From contig CAZPMH010000002.1 in assembly GCA_964587815.1 (NCBI GenBank), positions 62,001 to 126,000 of the forward strand: a DNA stretch of 64,000 nucleotides, read 5' to 3'. Below are positions 18,263-27,565 of this stretch, piece by piece. Below the pieces are notes generated by a model. It had not been told where the DNA came from and did not search any database. It saw only the letters and a program-made list of their open reading frames with translations. The DNA is from UBA1672 sp964587815. Its GTDB lineage: Bacteria > Pseudomonadota > Alphaproteobacteria > Micavibrionales > Micavibrionaceae. Within the stretch, counting starts at the first letter, position 1, and each line of letters starts with the position of its first letter. A program made the position numbers and the translations under genes.

Positions 18263-19402
18263 TTATTTTTCGAAACTCTTACTGACTGTTTCAGAATTTA
18301 CAATGGCGGCAACTAAATTTCCGAGTTTGCGTGCCGCTGATTTTTCTCCGCCTTGTTTAGCATTTTCGGCCATATCCTGCAAGATTTCAGGCTTTTGTAT
18401 CATTTCGCGTAATTTATTGGAGAGCGTGTCGGCGGTGAAGTCCTTTTGTTCGATCACGATTGCGGCGCCGCGCCCTGCCATAACATCAGCGTTTTTCTTT
18501 TGCTGTTGATCTTTATGATGCGGATACGGCACGTAGATTGCGGGACAGCCGATGACGGATAATTCCGCAACCGTGCTTGCGCCCGAACGTCCGATGAAAA
18601 GGTGGGTTTGTTTGTATTGCTCGGCCACATCGTCAAAAAAGGCGCGCAACGTGACCTTTTTGCCTAATTCGGCGTAGCGTTTTTCGGTTTCTTCAATTTC
18701 CTTCTCGCGGCATTGCTGGACGATTTCTAATTTATTTCGTTCATCCTCAGTCAGTTTTGAGAGAGCCGCGGGTATGACGTCACTGAAAACGCTCGCGCCC
18801 AAAGATCCGCCCATGATGAAAATGCGTATGTTGCCCTCTTCTGTAATTTCGGGATATTCGGCGTCTTTAAGTTCGGAAATTTCAGGGCGTACGGGGTTAC
18901 CCGTAATTACGGCGCGCAGCTGGTCTTCTTTTTCCAAGCCTGACGATTGCGGCCATGAAAATGCAATACGCTCAGCGTTCGGTGCGAGCATTTCATTGGC
19001 TTTGCCCAAAATTGCATTTTGTTCGTGGATGATGGTCGGGATATCAAATTTTTGTGCCATGTAAACGGCAGGAAATGAGGGATATCCGCCAAAACCAATG
19101 ACCAGATCAGGCTTTAAAATTTTTATTCTGGCGCGCGCCTGAATGATGCCGTGAGCCAAATTGATTGCCCCCTTGACCTTCCCCATAATTCCGGGGCCTG
19201 CTGTGCCGGATTTAATGACATGGATTGTTAGCCCCTTAAACATGTTCTCAAACTTTTTTCCGCGATCATCTGTGATGAGTTCCACCCTGAAGCCGCGGCT
19301 TTTCAAATTGGTTGCGAGCGCGCTGGCGGGGCTCATATGACCACCGGTGCCGCCCGCGCTGATTAGTATGAATTTATTTTTCTCTTCTTGTTTTTCGCTC
19401 AC
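18263..19402 (-). CDS. murG: UDP-GlcNAc transferase MurG (lipid II synthesis)
   Basis: A 379-aa GT28 glycosyltransferase that adds GlcNAc to lipid I at the inner face of the cytoplasmic membrane. The N-terminal G-loop is SAGGTGGHMSPASAL, GFGGYPSFPAVYMA and HEQNAILGKAN are typical of the acceptor domain, and GRSGASTVAEL and PYPHHKDQQQKKNA form the UDP-GlcNAc site. The start is a GTG at 19402. It is 12 bases from murC and 47 bases after ftsW. Confidence 0.96.
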   Translation of the reverse strand: MSEKQEEKNKFILISAGGTGGHMSPASALATNLKSRGFRVELITDDRGKKFENMFKGLTIHVIKSGTAGPGIMGKVKGAINLAHGIIQARARIKILKPDLVIGFGGYPSFPAVYMAQKFDIPTIIHEQNAILGKANEMLAPNAERIAFSWPQSSGLEKEDQLRAVITGNPVRPEISELKDAEYPEITEEGNIRIFIMGGSLGASVFSDVIPAALSKLTEDERNKLEIVQQCREKEIEETEKRYAELGKKVTLRAFFDDVAEQYKQTHLFIGRSGASTVAELSVIGCPAIYVPYPHHKDQQQKKNADVMAGRGAAIVIEQKDFTADTLSNKLREMIQKPEILQDMAENAKQGGEKSAARKLGNLVAAIVNSETVSKSFEK

Positions 19403-19449
19403 TTATTTTCACTCGCTAATTTTTGTTCACTGACTTTCCGGCCCATCGT

Positions 19450-20712
19450 TTATGTGCCTGCGCTTTGTTTTTTTGATAATGTCAAAGTCGCTCGTGAAAT
19501 TGACTTTTTCGTTCTTTGTCGTGTTAATGCCAGAATCATCCCCATCGTTATGGATATAGACAGCATGGAAGAACCGCCGTAGCTGATGAAAGGCAATGTC
19601 ATGCCCTTGGTCGGTATGATGTTGATCGTTGAGCCGATGTGGATGATGCTTTGCATGGCGATCATGATAAGAAGGCCGCCTGCCGCGAGTACGGCGAAGA
19701 GGTCGTCTGTTTGTTTAAGACGTTTAAAACCGCGCAGGATGATCATCGCGTATACACCGATTAATAGTGCGGCGAAAAGCAAGCCTGCCTCTTCAACGAT
19801 GACGGCGAAGATGAAATCGGAGTGCGCATCAGGAATAGATGTTTTTTCCACGCCCTGCCCAGGGCCAACACCGAAGAAGCCCCCGTTTTTAATGGCGGAT
19901 AGCGCGTTTTCAACCTGATAATTATCGCCGCTTTGGGGGTCTAAAAATCGGTCGACGCGGCTGCGAACGTGGTCGAAGGCATAGTACACGAAGCCGACAG
20001 CACATGCGCCCAGCCCCGCGATAATTGCGATATATCGAAAGCGCATTCCTGCCAGAAAAATTTGCGCGATCAGAACGGAGGTAACAATTACGCTGATTCC
20101 GAAGTCAGGTTGAGAGAGTAAAAGTGCGATCCCCGTGCAGTATAAAAAACCAATTGATACAACATACCCGTTCAAGAAAGGTGTGTTGAAATTAGAAACA
20201 ATTTTTTCATCCTGTTTTTTCTGATCATAAAGCGAGATTAACCACGCCGTTACGATGATAAATGCGGGCTTTAGAAATTCGCTTGGTTGCAGCGTGAAGC
20301 CTAAAATCGATATCCAGCGTTTTGCACCTTTAATCTCTGCGCCGAAGATGAGGACGGCGATCATCATCAGAAATGTGCCGAACAACATGAGCGAGGCCGC
20401 GCGCCAGACAAAACGCCTTGTCAGCATCGAGCAAAATATGAAACATATGATGGAGACGGCCAAAAAGGCGATGTGTTTATAGAAAAAGTGCAGTTCAGGT
20501 GCCTGAATTGTACGCGCTACCGATGGGCTTGCGCTGTAGACCATTGCGAGGCCGAACGCCATGAGGATAAATACGCTTAGTACTGTTACGCGGTCGACCG
20601 TCCACCACCAGCTGCCTAGAATGGATTGGTCAAGCCGCGAAAACGCACGTGGAGCGGAGCCTGTCGGGCTTTTGAAAAGGACGCTGCGATCTTCCAGTGC
20701 TTCTTCGTTCAT
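19450..20712 (-). CDS. ftsW: Septal peptidoglycan polymerase FtsW
   Basis: A 420-aa SEDS-family protein with about ten membrane segments; it polymerises lipid II with FtsI at the septum. A cytoplasmic N-terminal tail of about 35 residues precedes the first helix. Diagnostic stretches are KGAKRWISILGFTLQPSEFLKPAFI, SQPDFGISVIV, GQGVEKTSIPDAHSDFIFAVI and TKGMTLPFISYGGSS. It lies 12 bases after murD. Confidence 0.96.
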   Translation of the reverse strand: MNEEALEDRSVLFKSPTGSAPRAFSRLDQSILGSWWWTVDRVTVLSVFILMAFGLAMVYSASPSVARTIQAPELHFFYKHIAFLAVSIICFIFCSMLTRRFVWRAASLMLFGTFLMMIAVLIFGAEIKGAKRWISILGFTLQPSEFLKPAFIIVTAWLISLYDQKKQDEKIVSNFNTPFLNGYVVSIGFLYCTGIALLLSQPDFGISVIVTSVLIAQIFLAGMRFRYIAIIAGLGACAVGFVYYAFDHVRSRVDRFLDPQSGDNYQVENALSAIKNGGFFGVGPGQGVEKTSIPDAHSDFIFAVIVEEAGLLFAALLIGVYAMIILRGFKRLKQTDDLFAVLAAGGLLIMIAMQSIIHIGSTINIIPTKGMTLPFISYGGSSMLSISITMGMILALTRQRTKKSISRATLTLSKKQSAGT

Positions 20713-20724
20713 TAGGGCTTGTTT

Positions 20725-22161
20725 TTAGTCCTCTATCGCTTCGATCATGGATGCAAATTGGTCGCCGCGATCTTCAAATGATTGGAATTGGTCGAAGGAT
20801 GCGCAAGCGGGAGAGAGTAGCACTGTTCCTGCTCCGCCGGGCTGACCACGATTATCCTGCGCCATTTTATGGGATGCATCCACCGCGCGTTCCAGTGTTT
20901 CACAGCGTGTGTATGCGATGCCGTATTTATCAAACCATTTTGCGAAATCATCGCTCGCCTCACCCATCAGGAAGGCATGTTTGATGTTGTTGAAAAAGCG
21001 CTCTAACCCGTCTAGGCCTGTTTTTTTCTTACGACCACCGACAATCCAATAAATGTTTGATCGGCACGCCAAAGCCACAGCGGCAGAAGCCGCGTTCGTT
21101 GATTTGCTGTCATTGACATAATCAACACCATTGATGGTGCGCACCAGAAATTGGCGATGGTTGAGCCCCGGGAAACTTTCCAGTGATTGCCATATTTTCT
21201 CAGGCATAATCGCCAAGGCGCGCGCGACCGCATAGGCGCAAGCCGCGTTTTGTTGGTTATGAATACCGTTCAGGGTTTTAATGTCGGTCAGGTCATTCGA
21301 ATAAGTGATTGTGTCGTTTTCGCTTTCCTTCAGCACCGCTTTTTCTACAAAGATGCCCGACGATAATTTCTTCTCCGTTGCGATCTGGACAAGTTTAATG
21401 CCCCCTTCATCTTCTACGCGATCGTAAATCTTCTGCGTGTGGCTGTCGTCGGTGCAGATGATGGCGGTTTTTTTATTGCTTGCTTCTTCACCCTCTTGAA
21501 GCGCTTGCATATCGATAATGTTTGCTTTGGCTTCGGTGTAGCGTTCCATCGTGCCGTGACGGTCAATATGGTCAGGTGTAATGTTTAGAATGATGCCGAT
21601 ATCGGGGCGGAAGGTCGGGCATAAGTCCATTTGGAAAGATGAAATTTCCAGAACCATCCATTCAGGGTGCTTTTCAGGATTTTTGTTTATTTTCAGGTCG
21701 AATATCGCCGTGCCGATATTGCCTGCCATTTCCGCGTCTACGCCCTGCTCTTTAAGGATGTGATATGTCAGAAACGTTGTCGTTGATTTACCGTTTGTGC
21801 CCGTTATCCCGATTGTTTTAATGTTCGGATAAATGCGATTGAATAACTCAATATCGCACATGATTTCCAGATTATACCCTAGGGCTGCGGTGACGATGTT
21901 GTGCGGTTTCGGGTGATAGAGCGGAATTCCCGGGGAAAGCACAAGAAACGCACACTCTTCAAGATTATGATTATCCGCATCGAAATGTTCAATGTTGGCA
22001 TGTTTAGTTTTTTTCAGGTTTTCTGTGCTGTCATCACCGAGCCATATTGTCGCCCCAGCTTTCGCAAGTGCTTTGGCGGTGGCTGCGCCTGATTTTCCCG
22101 CGCCGTATACAAGGATCGGTTTGCCGTCCAGTTTTTCAATGAAAGTTTCGATCTGGCTCAT
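20725..22161 (-). CDS. murD: UDP-MurNAc-L-alanine--D-glutamate ligase MurD
   Basis: A 478-aa Mur ligase that adds D-Glu. The N-terminal motif is VYGAGKSGAATAKALAKAG, the ATP loop is GITGTNGKSTTTFL near 118-131, LNITPDHIDRHGTM follows, and the C-terminal domain has VNDSKSTNAASA and LLSPACASFDQFQSFEDRG, the MurD signature. AAGG precedes the ATG. It lies 46 bases after mraY. Confidence 0.96.
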   Translation of the reverse strand: MSQIETFIEKLDGKPILVYGAGKSGAATAKALAKAGATIWLGDDSTENLKKTKHANIEHFDADNHNLEECAFLVLSPGIPLYHPKPHNIVTAALGYNLEIMCDIELFNRIYPNIKTIGITGTNGKSTTTFLTYHILKEQGVDAEMAGNIGTAIFDLKINKNPEKHPEWMVLEISSFQMDLCPTFRPDIGIILNITPDHIDRHGTMERYTEAKANIIDMQALQEGEEASNKKTAIICTDDSHTQKIYDRVEDEGGIKLVQIATEKKLSSGIFVEKAVLKESENDTITYSNDLTDIKTLNGIHNQQNAACAYAVARALAIMPEKIWQSLESFPGLNHRQFLVRTINGVDYVNDSKSTNAASAAVALACRSNIYWIVGGRKKKTGLDGLERFFNNIKHAFLMGEASDDFAKWFDKYGIAYTRCETLERAVDASHKMAQDNRGQPGGAGTVLLSPACASFDQFQSFEDRGDQFASMIEAIED

Positions 22162-22207
22162 ATGCGCCTTCTATATGTTTTAAGAATGCCTGATTCTGTG
22201 GCTCGCA

Positions 22208-23284
22208 TTATCGCAATTTTAGGGTCGCGAGTCCAACCAATGCTAAAATCACGGCGATAATCCAGAAGCGTATGACGATTGTCGGCTCTGACCAGCCTTT
22301 TTTCTCAAAATGATGATGGAGCGGTGCCATGGCGAAAACGCGTTTTCCTGTCAGCTTAAAAGATGCGACTTGAATAATGACGGAGACTGTTTCCAGAACA
22401 AACAAACCACCGATGATGGAGAGTACAATTTCATGCTTTGTGATGACGGCAATTGTGCCGATAAACCCGCCCATTGCCAGAGATCCTGTATCGCCCATAA
22501 AGATGGCGGCAGGCGGGGCATTATACCATAGGAAGCCCATTGCTCCGCCGATTAGAGCGCCGCAGATGATCGCAATTTCGGCGCTGCCCGGGACGTGGTG
22601 GAGGTAGAGATAGGCGGAATAATCAACGCGCCCGACAAGGTAAGCAATAAGGCCAAAACACCCCGCGGCGATCGCTACGGGCACGATTGCAAGGCCATCA
22701 AGGCCGTCTGTTAGGTTCACGGCGTTTGATGCGCCGATGATGACGATCAACGCCCAAGGAATGAAAAACCAAGAGAGATTGAACAACACATCTTTGAAAA
22801 ATGGTGGGGCAAGATGGGTTTGCATTCCTTCGGGTAGAGCGTGCATAATTCCATAGGTCGCAATACCGCCGATAACCAGCTGTCCTAAGATTTTGAGCTT
22901 TCCTGACAAGCCTTTTGTATTGCGCTTTGTCAGTTTTAAGAAATCATCTGCAAAGCCGATTGCGCCGTAGCCGACCATGACGAGCAAAGAGTACCACACA
23001 AATGAGTTGGTTAGGTCACACCATAAAAGTGCGCTGATCACGACAGAAATTAAGATCATAAGCCCGCCCATGGTCGGGGTTCCGGCTTTTTTGAAGTGCG
23101 TTTCAGGGCCATCATCACGTATGGGCTGACCTTCGCTTTGCTTGCTTTTCAACCAGCGGATCATCGGCTTTGCGATGAAGAAACAAATAACAAGCGATGT
23201 TACAATTGCGCCGCCTGTTCGGAATGTGATGGAACGAAATAAGTCAAAGAATGAAGCCGTATCGGCGAAGAGAATAAAAAGCAT
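22208..23284 (-). CDS. mraY: Phospho-MurNAc-pentapeptide transferase MraY
   Basis: A 358-aa integral membrane enzyme with about ten helices that makes lipid I from UDP-MurNAc-pentapeptide and undecaprenyl phosphate. Catalytic Asp pair: FADDFLKL; metal and substrate loop: NAVNLTDGLDGLA; family signature near the end: APLHHHFEKKGWSEP. It follows the 165-aa unknown rather than murF, which normally precedes mraY. Confidence 0.97.
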   Translation of the reverse strand: MLFILFADTASFFDLFRSITFRTGGAIVTSLVICFFIAKPMIRWLKSKQSEGQPIRDDGPETHFKKAGTPTMGGLMILISVVISALLWCDLTNSFVWYSLLVMVGYGAIGFADDFLKLTKRNTKGLSGKLKILGQLVIGGIATYGIMHALPEGMQTHLAPPFFKDVLFNLSWFFIPWALIVIIGASNAVNLTDGLDGLAIVPVAIAAGCFGLIAYLVGRVDYSAYLYLHHVPGSAEIAIICGALIGGAMGFLWYNAPPAAIFMGDTGSLAMGGFIGTIAVITKHEIVLSIIGGLFVLETVSVIIQVASFKLTGKRVFAMAPLHHHFEKKGWSEPTIVIRFWIIAVILALVGLATLKLR

Positions 23285-23303
23285 TGATTGTCACTTTTCC
23301 TGA

Positions 23304-23801
23304 TTAATATCTGCCTTGTTTTTTAACATCCAACCCTGCGATTTTCATCGGCCTTAATGCATCAATCATTTGAATGCTGAACGGATCATTTTCGACATTC
23401 GCGACTGAATTGTTATTTTTTGCTGCTTTTTTGGCAAAAACCAACAAATCACCCGGTGAAAGGACATCAGGCACTATACGCTCCACTTTGCTATCATTGT
23501 AAAGCGCAGAGAGCAAGTGATATAGATTCTGCTCCTTTGGCCTCACTTTCGAGGTATAGAGAAAATTCAAATGCCCCATCTTGAACGGTACGGGCACATC
23601 ACGGTTATCATGCGGACTTTGCATAGATGGCGGCGGCGTGATCGACAACGGTTGCAGCATAACGGTTTGTGAGCCGTTTCCAACGTCAATCATGTTACCG
23701 ATACGAAAAACGATGCCACGTTCTTTGCGTTTTGGCTTTACTGAAACGGTGACCGTTTTTGTTTTTAAATGGTTCCAGCCGTATCGGTTGTTTTCGATCA
23801 T
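23304..23801 (-). CDS. Unknown 165-aa protein in the usual murF position
   Basis: A basic, soluble-looking protein with no signal peptide or membrane segment. It occupies the gap between murE and mraY where murF is expected. Its C-terminal part (LYHLLSALYND, then VLSPGDLLVFAKKA, ending IQMIDALRPM) resembles by eye the last segment of MurF proteins, where an L-x-P-G-D-V-V-L-V-K-G strand precedes a final V-x-A-L helix. The match is short and has an insert, so a remnant of murF is only a possibility. No P-loop is present, so it cannot be a working Mur ligase. It otherwise matches no family I recognise. Confidence 0.6.
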   Translation of the reverse strand: MIENNRYGWNHLKTKTVTVSVKPKRKERGIVFRIGNMIDVGNGSQTVMLQPLSITPPPSMQSPHDNRDVPVPFKMGHLNFLYTSKVRPKEQNLYHLLSALYNDSKVERIVPDVLSPGDLLVFAKKAAKNNNSVANVENDPFSIQMIDALRPMKIAGLDVKKQGRY

Positions 23802-23878
23802 CGTTGTGACTTTCTTTTACTTTAGTTTTTTAGAGGTGCTGCAGGACACAGCGAAGGAAGGAATTGAGTAAGCAGTAG

Positions 23879-25363
23879 TTAGAGTGGAAGAGATTGAACA
23901 GATTGGCGCATAGAAAAGGCTTGCCGACAATGTGTGACATCGTCGAAAGGATGGGTTTGGTTTTTAAAGGTCTGACCCTGTTCATGCCCTTTACCAGCGA
24001 TGAGCAGAATGTCGTTTGGCGAGAGTGTGGCCACAGCCCGTTGAATGGCCATGTCACGACTACCAATGTCATGGATTTTGTTTTGATTTGCAATGCCGGA
24101 GATGATTTGTTCCCGAATTTCTTCTGGATTCTCTGATCTTGGGTTGTCATCTGTGATTATAACAATGTCTGCCAGAGTGGCGGCAATCTCTCCCATCAGG
24201 GGGCGTTTGGCTTTGTCGCGGTCACCGCCGCAGCCGAAAACGCAGATGAGCTTGCCTTTGGTGTGCGCGCGCAGAGCTTTCAAGACTGTTTCAAGGGCAT
24301 TGGGCGTGTGGGCGTAATCGACATAGGCGTGACAGTTTCCATCGTCGGATGCTACATATTCAAGGCGTCCGCGTACGGGCTTTATTGTGTTTAGCGCTTT
24401 CACAATTTTGGAGGTGCGCGCCTGATCTTGCGGATGTTCGGCAATTACGCAGGCCAGCGCACAGGCAAGGTTCATGATTTGAAATGTGCCAACCAATGGG
24501 ATTGTGACATTGCGAGGCTTTGCATTTATGTCAAACGTCACATTTTGCGCTTGGTCTGTAATGTCTATATTTTCAATTTTTATGTTCTGCCCGTTTTTAC
24601 CGTAAGACATGGTCTTGATGCCACGACTTTCGCAGGCTTGCTTTATTTCCGCATATTCCGGCGTGTCGGCATTGAGGATAGCTGTGCCGTCTTTTTTCAA
24701 AATGCGGGTAAAGAGCTTCAGTTTTGCCTCTTTATAATTTTCCATCGTTTTGTGGTAATCGAGATGGTCTTGCGTGATGTTTGTGATGGCAGCGGTTTTT
24801 ACAGTTGCCCCGTCCATGCGATATTGGTCGATGCCATGGCTGGAGGCTTCCATGGCGAGATGGGTTATACGACGTTCTTCCATGCCATATAACGCCTTAT
24901 GCAAGGCAACGGGATCGGGCGTTGTGTGAGTGTGGGACAGCGTTCCGATTGTTGTTGATTGTGTGCCAAGCGCGTCCCAGAGCTGTTTTATGAAATCTAC
25001 GACTGAGCTTTTGCCGTTTGTTCCCGTGACGGCGACGATATTCTCAGGCTGTTTGTGCCGATAGAGAGCGGCGGCCATGTGTGCGAAGGTTTGACGCGGT
25101 TTGGCGGTTTGGATAACCCTGACGCTTTTCTGAGGCTGGTTTATGTTCAGTTTTTCCGTTTGCACATCTTCATCACAGAGTATGAGAGTTGCGCCCTGCT
25201 CTATCGCATTGGGGATAAAGTCTACGCCATTGTGGCTTTGCCCCTTCAGGGCGGCGAAAATGAAGCCGTGTTTCACGGCGCGGCTATCCTGCGTGACTCC
25301 TGTGTACTGTGCGAGATCAAAATCAGGGCATTCTTTTGAAAAATCGTACTCAGTAGGAGGCAA
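23879..25363 (-). CDS. murE: UDP-MurNAc-tripeptide synthetase MurE (meso-DAP-adding)
   Basis: A 494-aa Mur ligase that adds meso-diaminopimelate, the choice being shown by the DNPR motif in TDDNPRSENPEEI. Other motifs: TQDSRAVKHGFIFAAL (UDP-binding), VTGTNGKSSVVDF (ATP), NITQDHLDYHKTMENY and VFGCGGDRDKAKRPLMG. The start is a TTG (25363) behind a GAGGG site, placed inside the last codons of ftsI; the genes overlap by 14 bases. The 3' neighbour is the 165-aa unknown. Confidence 0.95.
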   Translation of the reverse strand: MPPTEYDFSKECPDFDLAQYTGVTQDSRAVKHGFIFAALKGQSHNGVDFIPNAIEQGATLILCDEDVQTEKLNINQPQKSVRVIQTAKPRQTFAHMAAALYRHKQPENIVAVTGTNGKSSVVDFIKQLWDALGTQSTTIGTLSHTHTTPDPVALHKALYGMEERRITHLAMEASSHGIDQYRMDGATVKTAAITNITQDHLDYHKTMENYKEAKLKLFTRILKKDGTAILNADTPEYAEIKQACESRGIKTMSYGKNGQNIKIENIDITDQAQNVTFDINAKPRNVTIPLVGTFQIMNLACALACVIAEHPQDQARTSKIVKALNTIKPVRGRLEYVASDDGNCHAYVDYAHTPNALETVLKALRAHTKGKLICVFGCGGDRDKAKRPLMGEIAATLADIVIITDDNPRSENPEEIREQIISGIANQNKIHDIGSRDMAIQRAVATLSPNDILLIAGKGHEQGQTFKNQTHPFDDVTHCRQAFSMRQSVQSLPL

Positions 25364-27170
25364 GTTTTTTCCCTCCCATATCTTCAGGCATATCTTCAGG
25401 TTTGCTTCGGACGTGCTTTATTTCTGACTTTAGCTCCTCTATATACGGCCAAAGCTCTGCGTCTATCTCGACTAAATCCTTGGTGCGCTGAAGCCCCAAA
25501 ACAGATGCCATAGATGTTGCTATGCGTTTTGCAGCAGGCGCGGCAACCCAACCGGCGGTTGCATAGCCATAGCTTTCTTTTTGCCCTTTTGGCTCATCGA
25601 CCATCACCATGATGACATAGCGCGGGTCGTTCATTGGAAATGCGCCAACGAAAGAGGAGATCAGCTTGCTTCGGTCGTAGCGGCCATCATGGTTTTTTTC
25701 AGCCGTTCCAGTTTTCCCGCCGATCATAAGGCCTTTAACATCGGCTTTCTTAGCTGTTCCTTTTGTGACAACCAAACGCAGTAATTGGCGCATTTTCTTT
25801 GACGTTTCCTCTGACAAAATCTGAATTTTTTCAGTTTTTAATACGCTTGAGTCTGGTTGTTGGCTTTCCTGCGCCTCATCTTCCTGCGCGCCGTAAGATT
25901 TGACCAAGTGTGGAGTTAACGCATAACCACCATTTAAAATGGTTCCGACCGCAGCTGACATTTGCAGGGGTGATGTTGCAATGCCGTGACCGTAGGATAC
26001 GGTCATAACCGTCGACTTACGCCATATTGTCGGGATGATCGGTGCGCCGACTTCTTTGATACAGAAGGATGCTCTTTTCATCAGACCAAGGTCGCTGTAG
26101 AAATTTTTCAATCCTTTTTCACCGACCATCTCCCCCATTCTGGCAGAGCCGATATTTGACGAATACATGAACACTTCAGGCAACGTCATTTCACGCTTTT
26201 TGGCATGAAAGTCGCGGATGGTGTGCCAGCCGACTTTGATTGGTTCTTTTGCGTCAAACACGTGCGACATTTTCAAATCTTTTAATTCTAATGCCGCGGC
26301 GGTGGAAAATATTTTGAACACAGAGCCAAGTTCATACACCCCCAGAGTCAGGCGGTTGAATTTTTGGTTATTGCTGGCTGTTGACGACTTGTTCAAATCA
26401 AAGTCAGGTAATGAGATGCCTGCCAGAACTTCCCCTGATTGCGCATCCATGATTAAACCGACACCTGCAACCGCTTCAAAGTCGGTGATAGACTTCATTA
26501 ATTCGCGCTTGGTCAGATGTTGAAGGCGCAAATCCAGTGTGAGGTGCACATCTTGCCCTGCGCTGAGAACGTCATCATAGCTGCGCTCAATCCCTGCGAG
26601 GCCTAGGCCATCTGTATCAGTGTAGCCAACCATATGCGCGAAAAGCGGCCCTTGCGGATAGATGCGCGTATATTTGGGCTGAAAACCCAAAGCGGGATCA
26701 CCGATTTCAAGAATAGCGCGTTGTTGTGCGGGGCTTAGATTATGCGCGAGCCAGCCGAAGCGGTTATCGGCATGTATTGCCTCGACTGCCTCTTCCAAAT
26801 CCAGCTTTGGTATGACTTGATGAACCTGGGAGAGCAGCTTTTGCGGCTCAAGGACAAGCAAGGGATCGACAAACAAGGATGTGGTTTTCAGTGTTGTCGC
26901 TATAAGGAAACCGTTGCGGTCATAGATGTCACCGCGCCTTGCGGCGATGATATCGACCCTTTTTTCTTGTTCAATTTCAATGCCCTCGCCCGCGTTAGGG
27001 ATGTAAATTGACTGCACAATCGTTAAATCCATGATGCGCAGCATGATGACGGCATAGCACAATAGAGCGCACAGGGCGACAATGGACAAGCGGGATTGTG
27101 CGCGGGCGGCGGCGCATCTTTTTTGCCCTTCTACGGTAACGGCTTGATGTCGGGCGCGTTGCCAGATCAT
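25350..27170 (-). CDS. ftsI: Septal transpeptidase FtsI (PBP3)
   Basis: A 606-aa class B penicillin-binding protein that crosslinks septal peptidoglycan. One membrane helix lies at about 27-49, followed by the pedestal domain with RGDIYDRNGFLIA near 79-91. The transpeptidase domain has SVFK with the active Ser at 283, SSN at 337-339 and KTGTA at 486-490. A C-terminal extension of about 40 residues is rich in charged residues. The ATG overlaps the ftsL stop by 4 bases, and the 3' end overlaps murE by 14. Confidence 0.96.
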   Translation of the reverse strand: MIWQRARHQAVTVEGQKRCAAARAQSRLSIVALCALLCYAVIMLRIMDLTIVQSIYIPNAGEGIEIEQEKRVDIIAARRGDIYDRNGFLIATTLKTTSLFVDPLLVLEPQKLLSQVHQVIPKLDLEEAVEAIHADNRFGWLAHNLSPAQQRAILEIGDPALGFQPKYTRIYPQGPLFAHMVGYTDTDGLGLAGIERSYDDVLSAGQDVHLTLDLRLQHLTKRELMKSITDFEAVAGVGLIMDAQSGEVLAGISLPDFDLNKSSTASNNQKFNRLTLGVYELGSVFKIFSTAAALELKDLKMSHVFDAKEPIKVGWHTIRDFHAKKREMTLPEVFMYSSNIGSARMGEMVGEKGLKNFYSDLGLMKRASFCIKEVGAPIIPTIWRKSTVMTVSYGHGIATSPLQMSAAVGTILNGGYALTPHLVKSYGAQEDEAQESQQPDSSVLKTEKIQILSEETSKKMRQLLRLVVTKGTAKKADVKGLMIGGKTGTAEKNHDGRYDRSKLISSFVGAFPMNDPRYVIMVMVDEPKGQKESYGYATAGWVAAPAAKRIATSMASVLGLQRTKDLVEIDAELWPYIEELKSEIKHVRSKPEDMPEDMGGKKLASY

Positions 27171-27565
27171 TGCGCGCCTCCGTCATTTATCCTTAAGACT
27201 TGGGCGTTTGAGAAGGTCGCGTCTTGCAGCAGAGCAGGCCTCGGTTTTTGTTTGGGGATTTTGAAGATGATTGAAGCGTGCGTTTCAGTTGGAATCGCAT
27301 CCATATCACCATCTAACGCTTTTATTTCAGGCGCGTGCATACCGAAGGCTTTTTCTGCCAAATTTTCAAGGCGTGCGGGTGTATTCAGGTACGCCCACTC
27401 GGCTTTCAGGGTTTTAATTGCTTCTTTTTTCTGTTCAATTTTGCGGTCGTAGACCTTTATTTCACGCTCCATCATTTGCACTTTTTGCCCCGTATTTATG
27501 AGGGCGACGCCCATGAACGCGACAGCGCCGTAGACTACAAGATATGATAAAAATGTGGCTTTCAT
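27167..27565 (-). CDS. ftsL: Cell division protein FtsL-like
   Basis: A 132-aa bitopic protein. A short N-terminus is followed by one membrane helix (about 4-23) and a predicted coiled coil (REIKVYDRKIEQKKEAIKTLKAEW, about 33-58), then NTPARLENLAEKAFGM, the conserved end of the FtsL leucine-zipper region. FtsL links FtsI and FtsW to the rest of the divisome. Sequence identity in this family is low, so the call leans on topology and on its place between rsmH and ftsI, with 4-base overlaps on both sides. Confidence 0.85.
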   Translation of the reverse strand: MKATFLSYLVVYGAVAFMGVALINTGQKVQMMEREIKVYDRKIEQKKEAIKTLKAEWAYLNTPARLENLAEKAFGMHAPEIKALDGDMDAIPTETHASIIFKIPKQKPRPALLQDATFSNAQVLRINDGGAQ

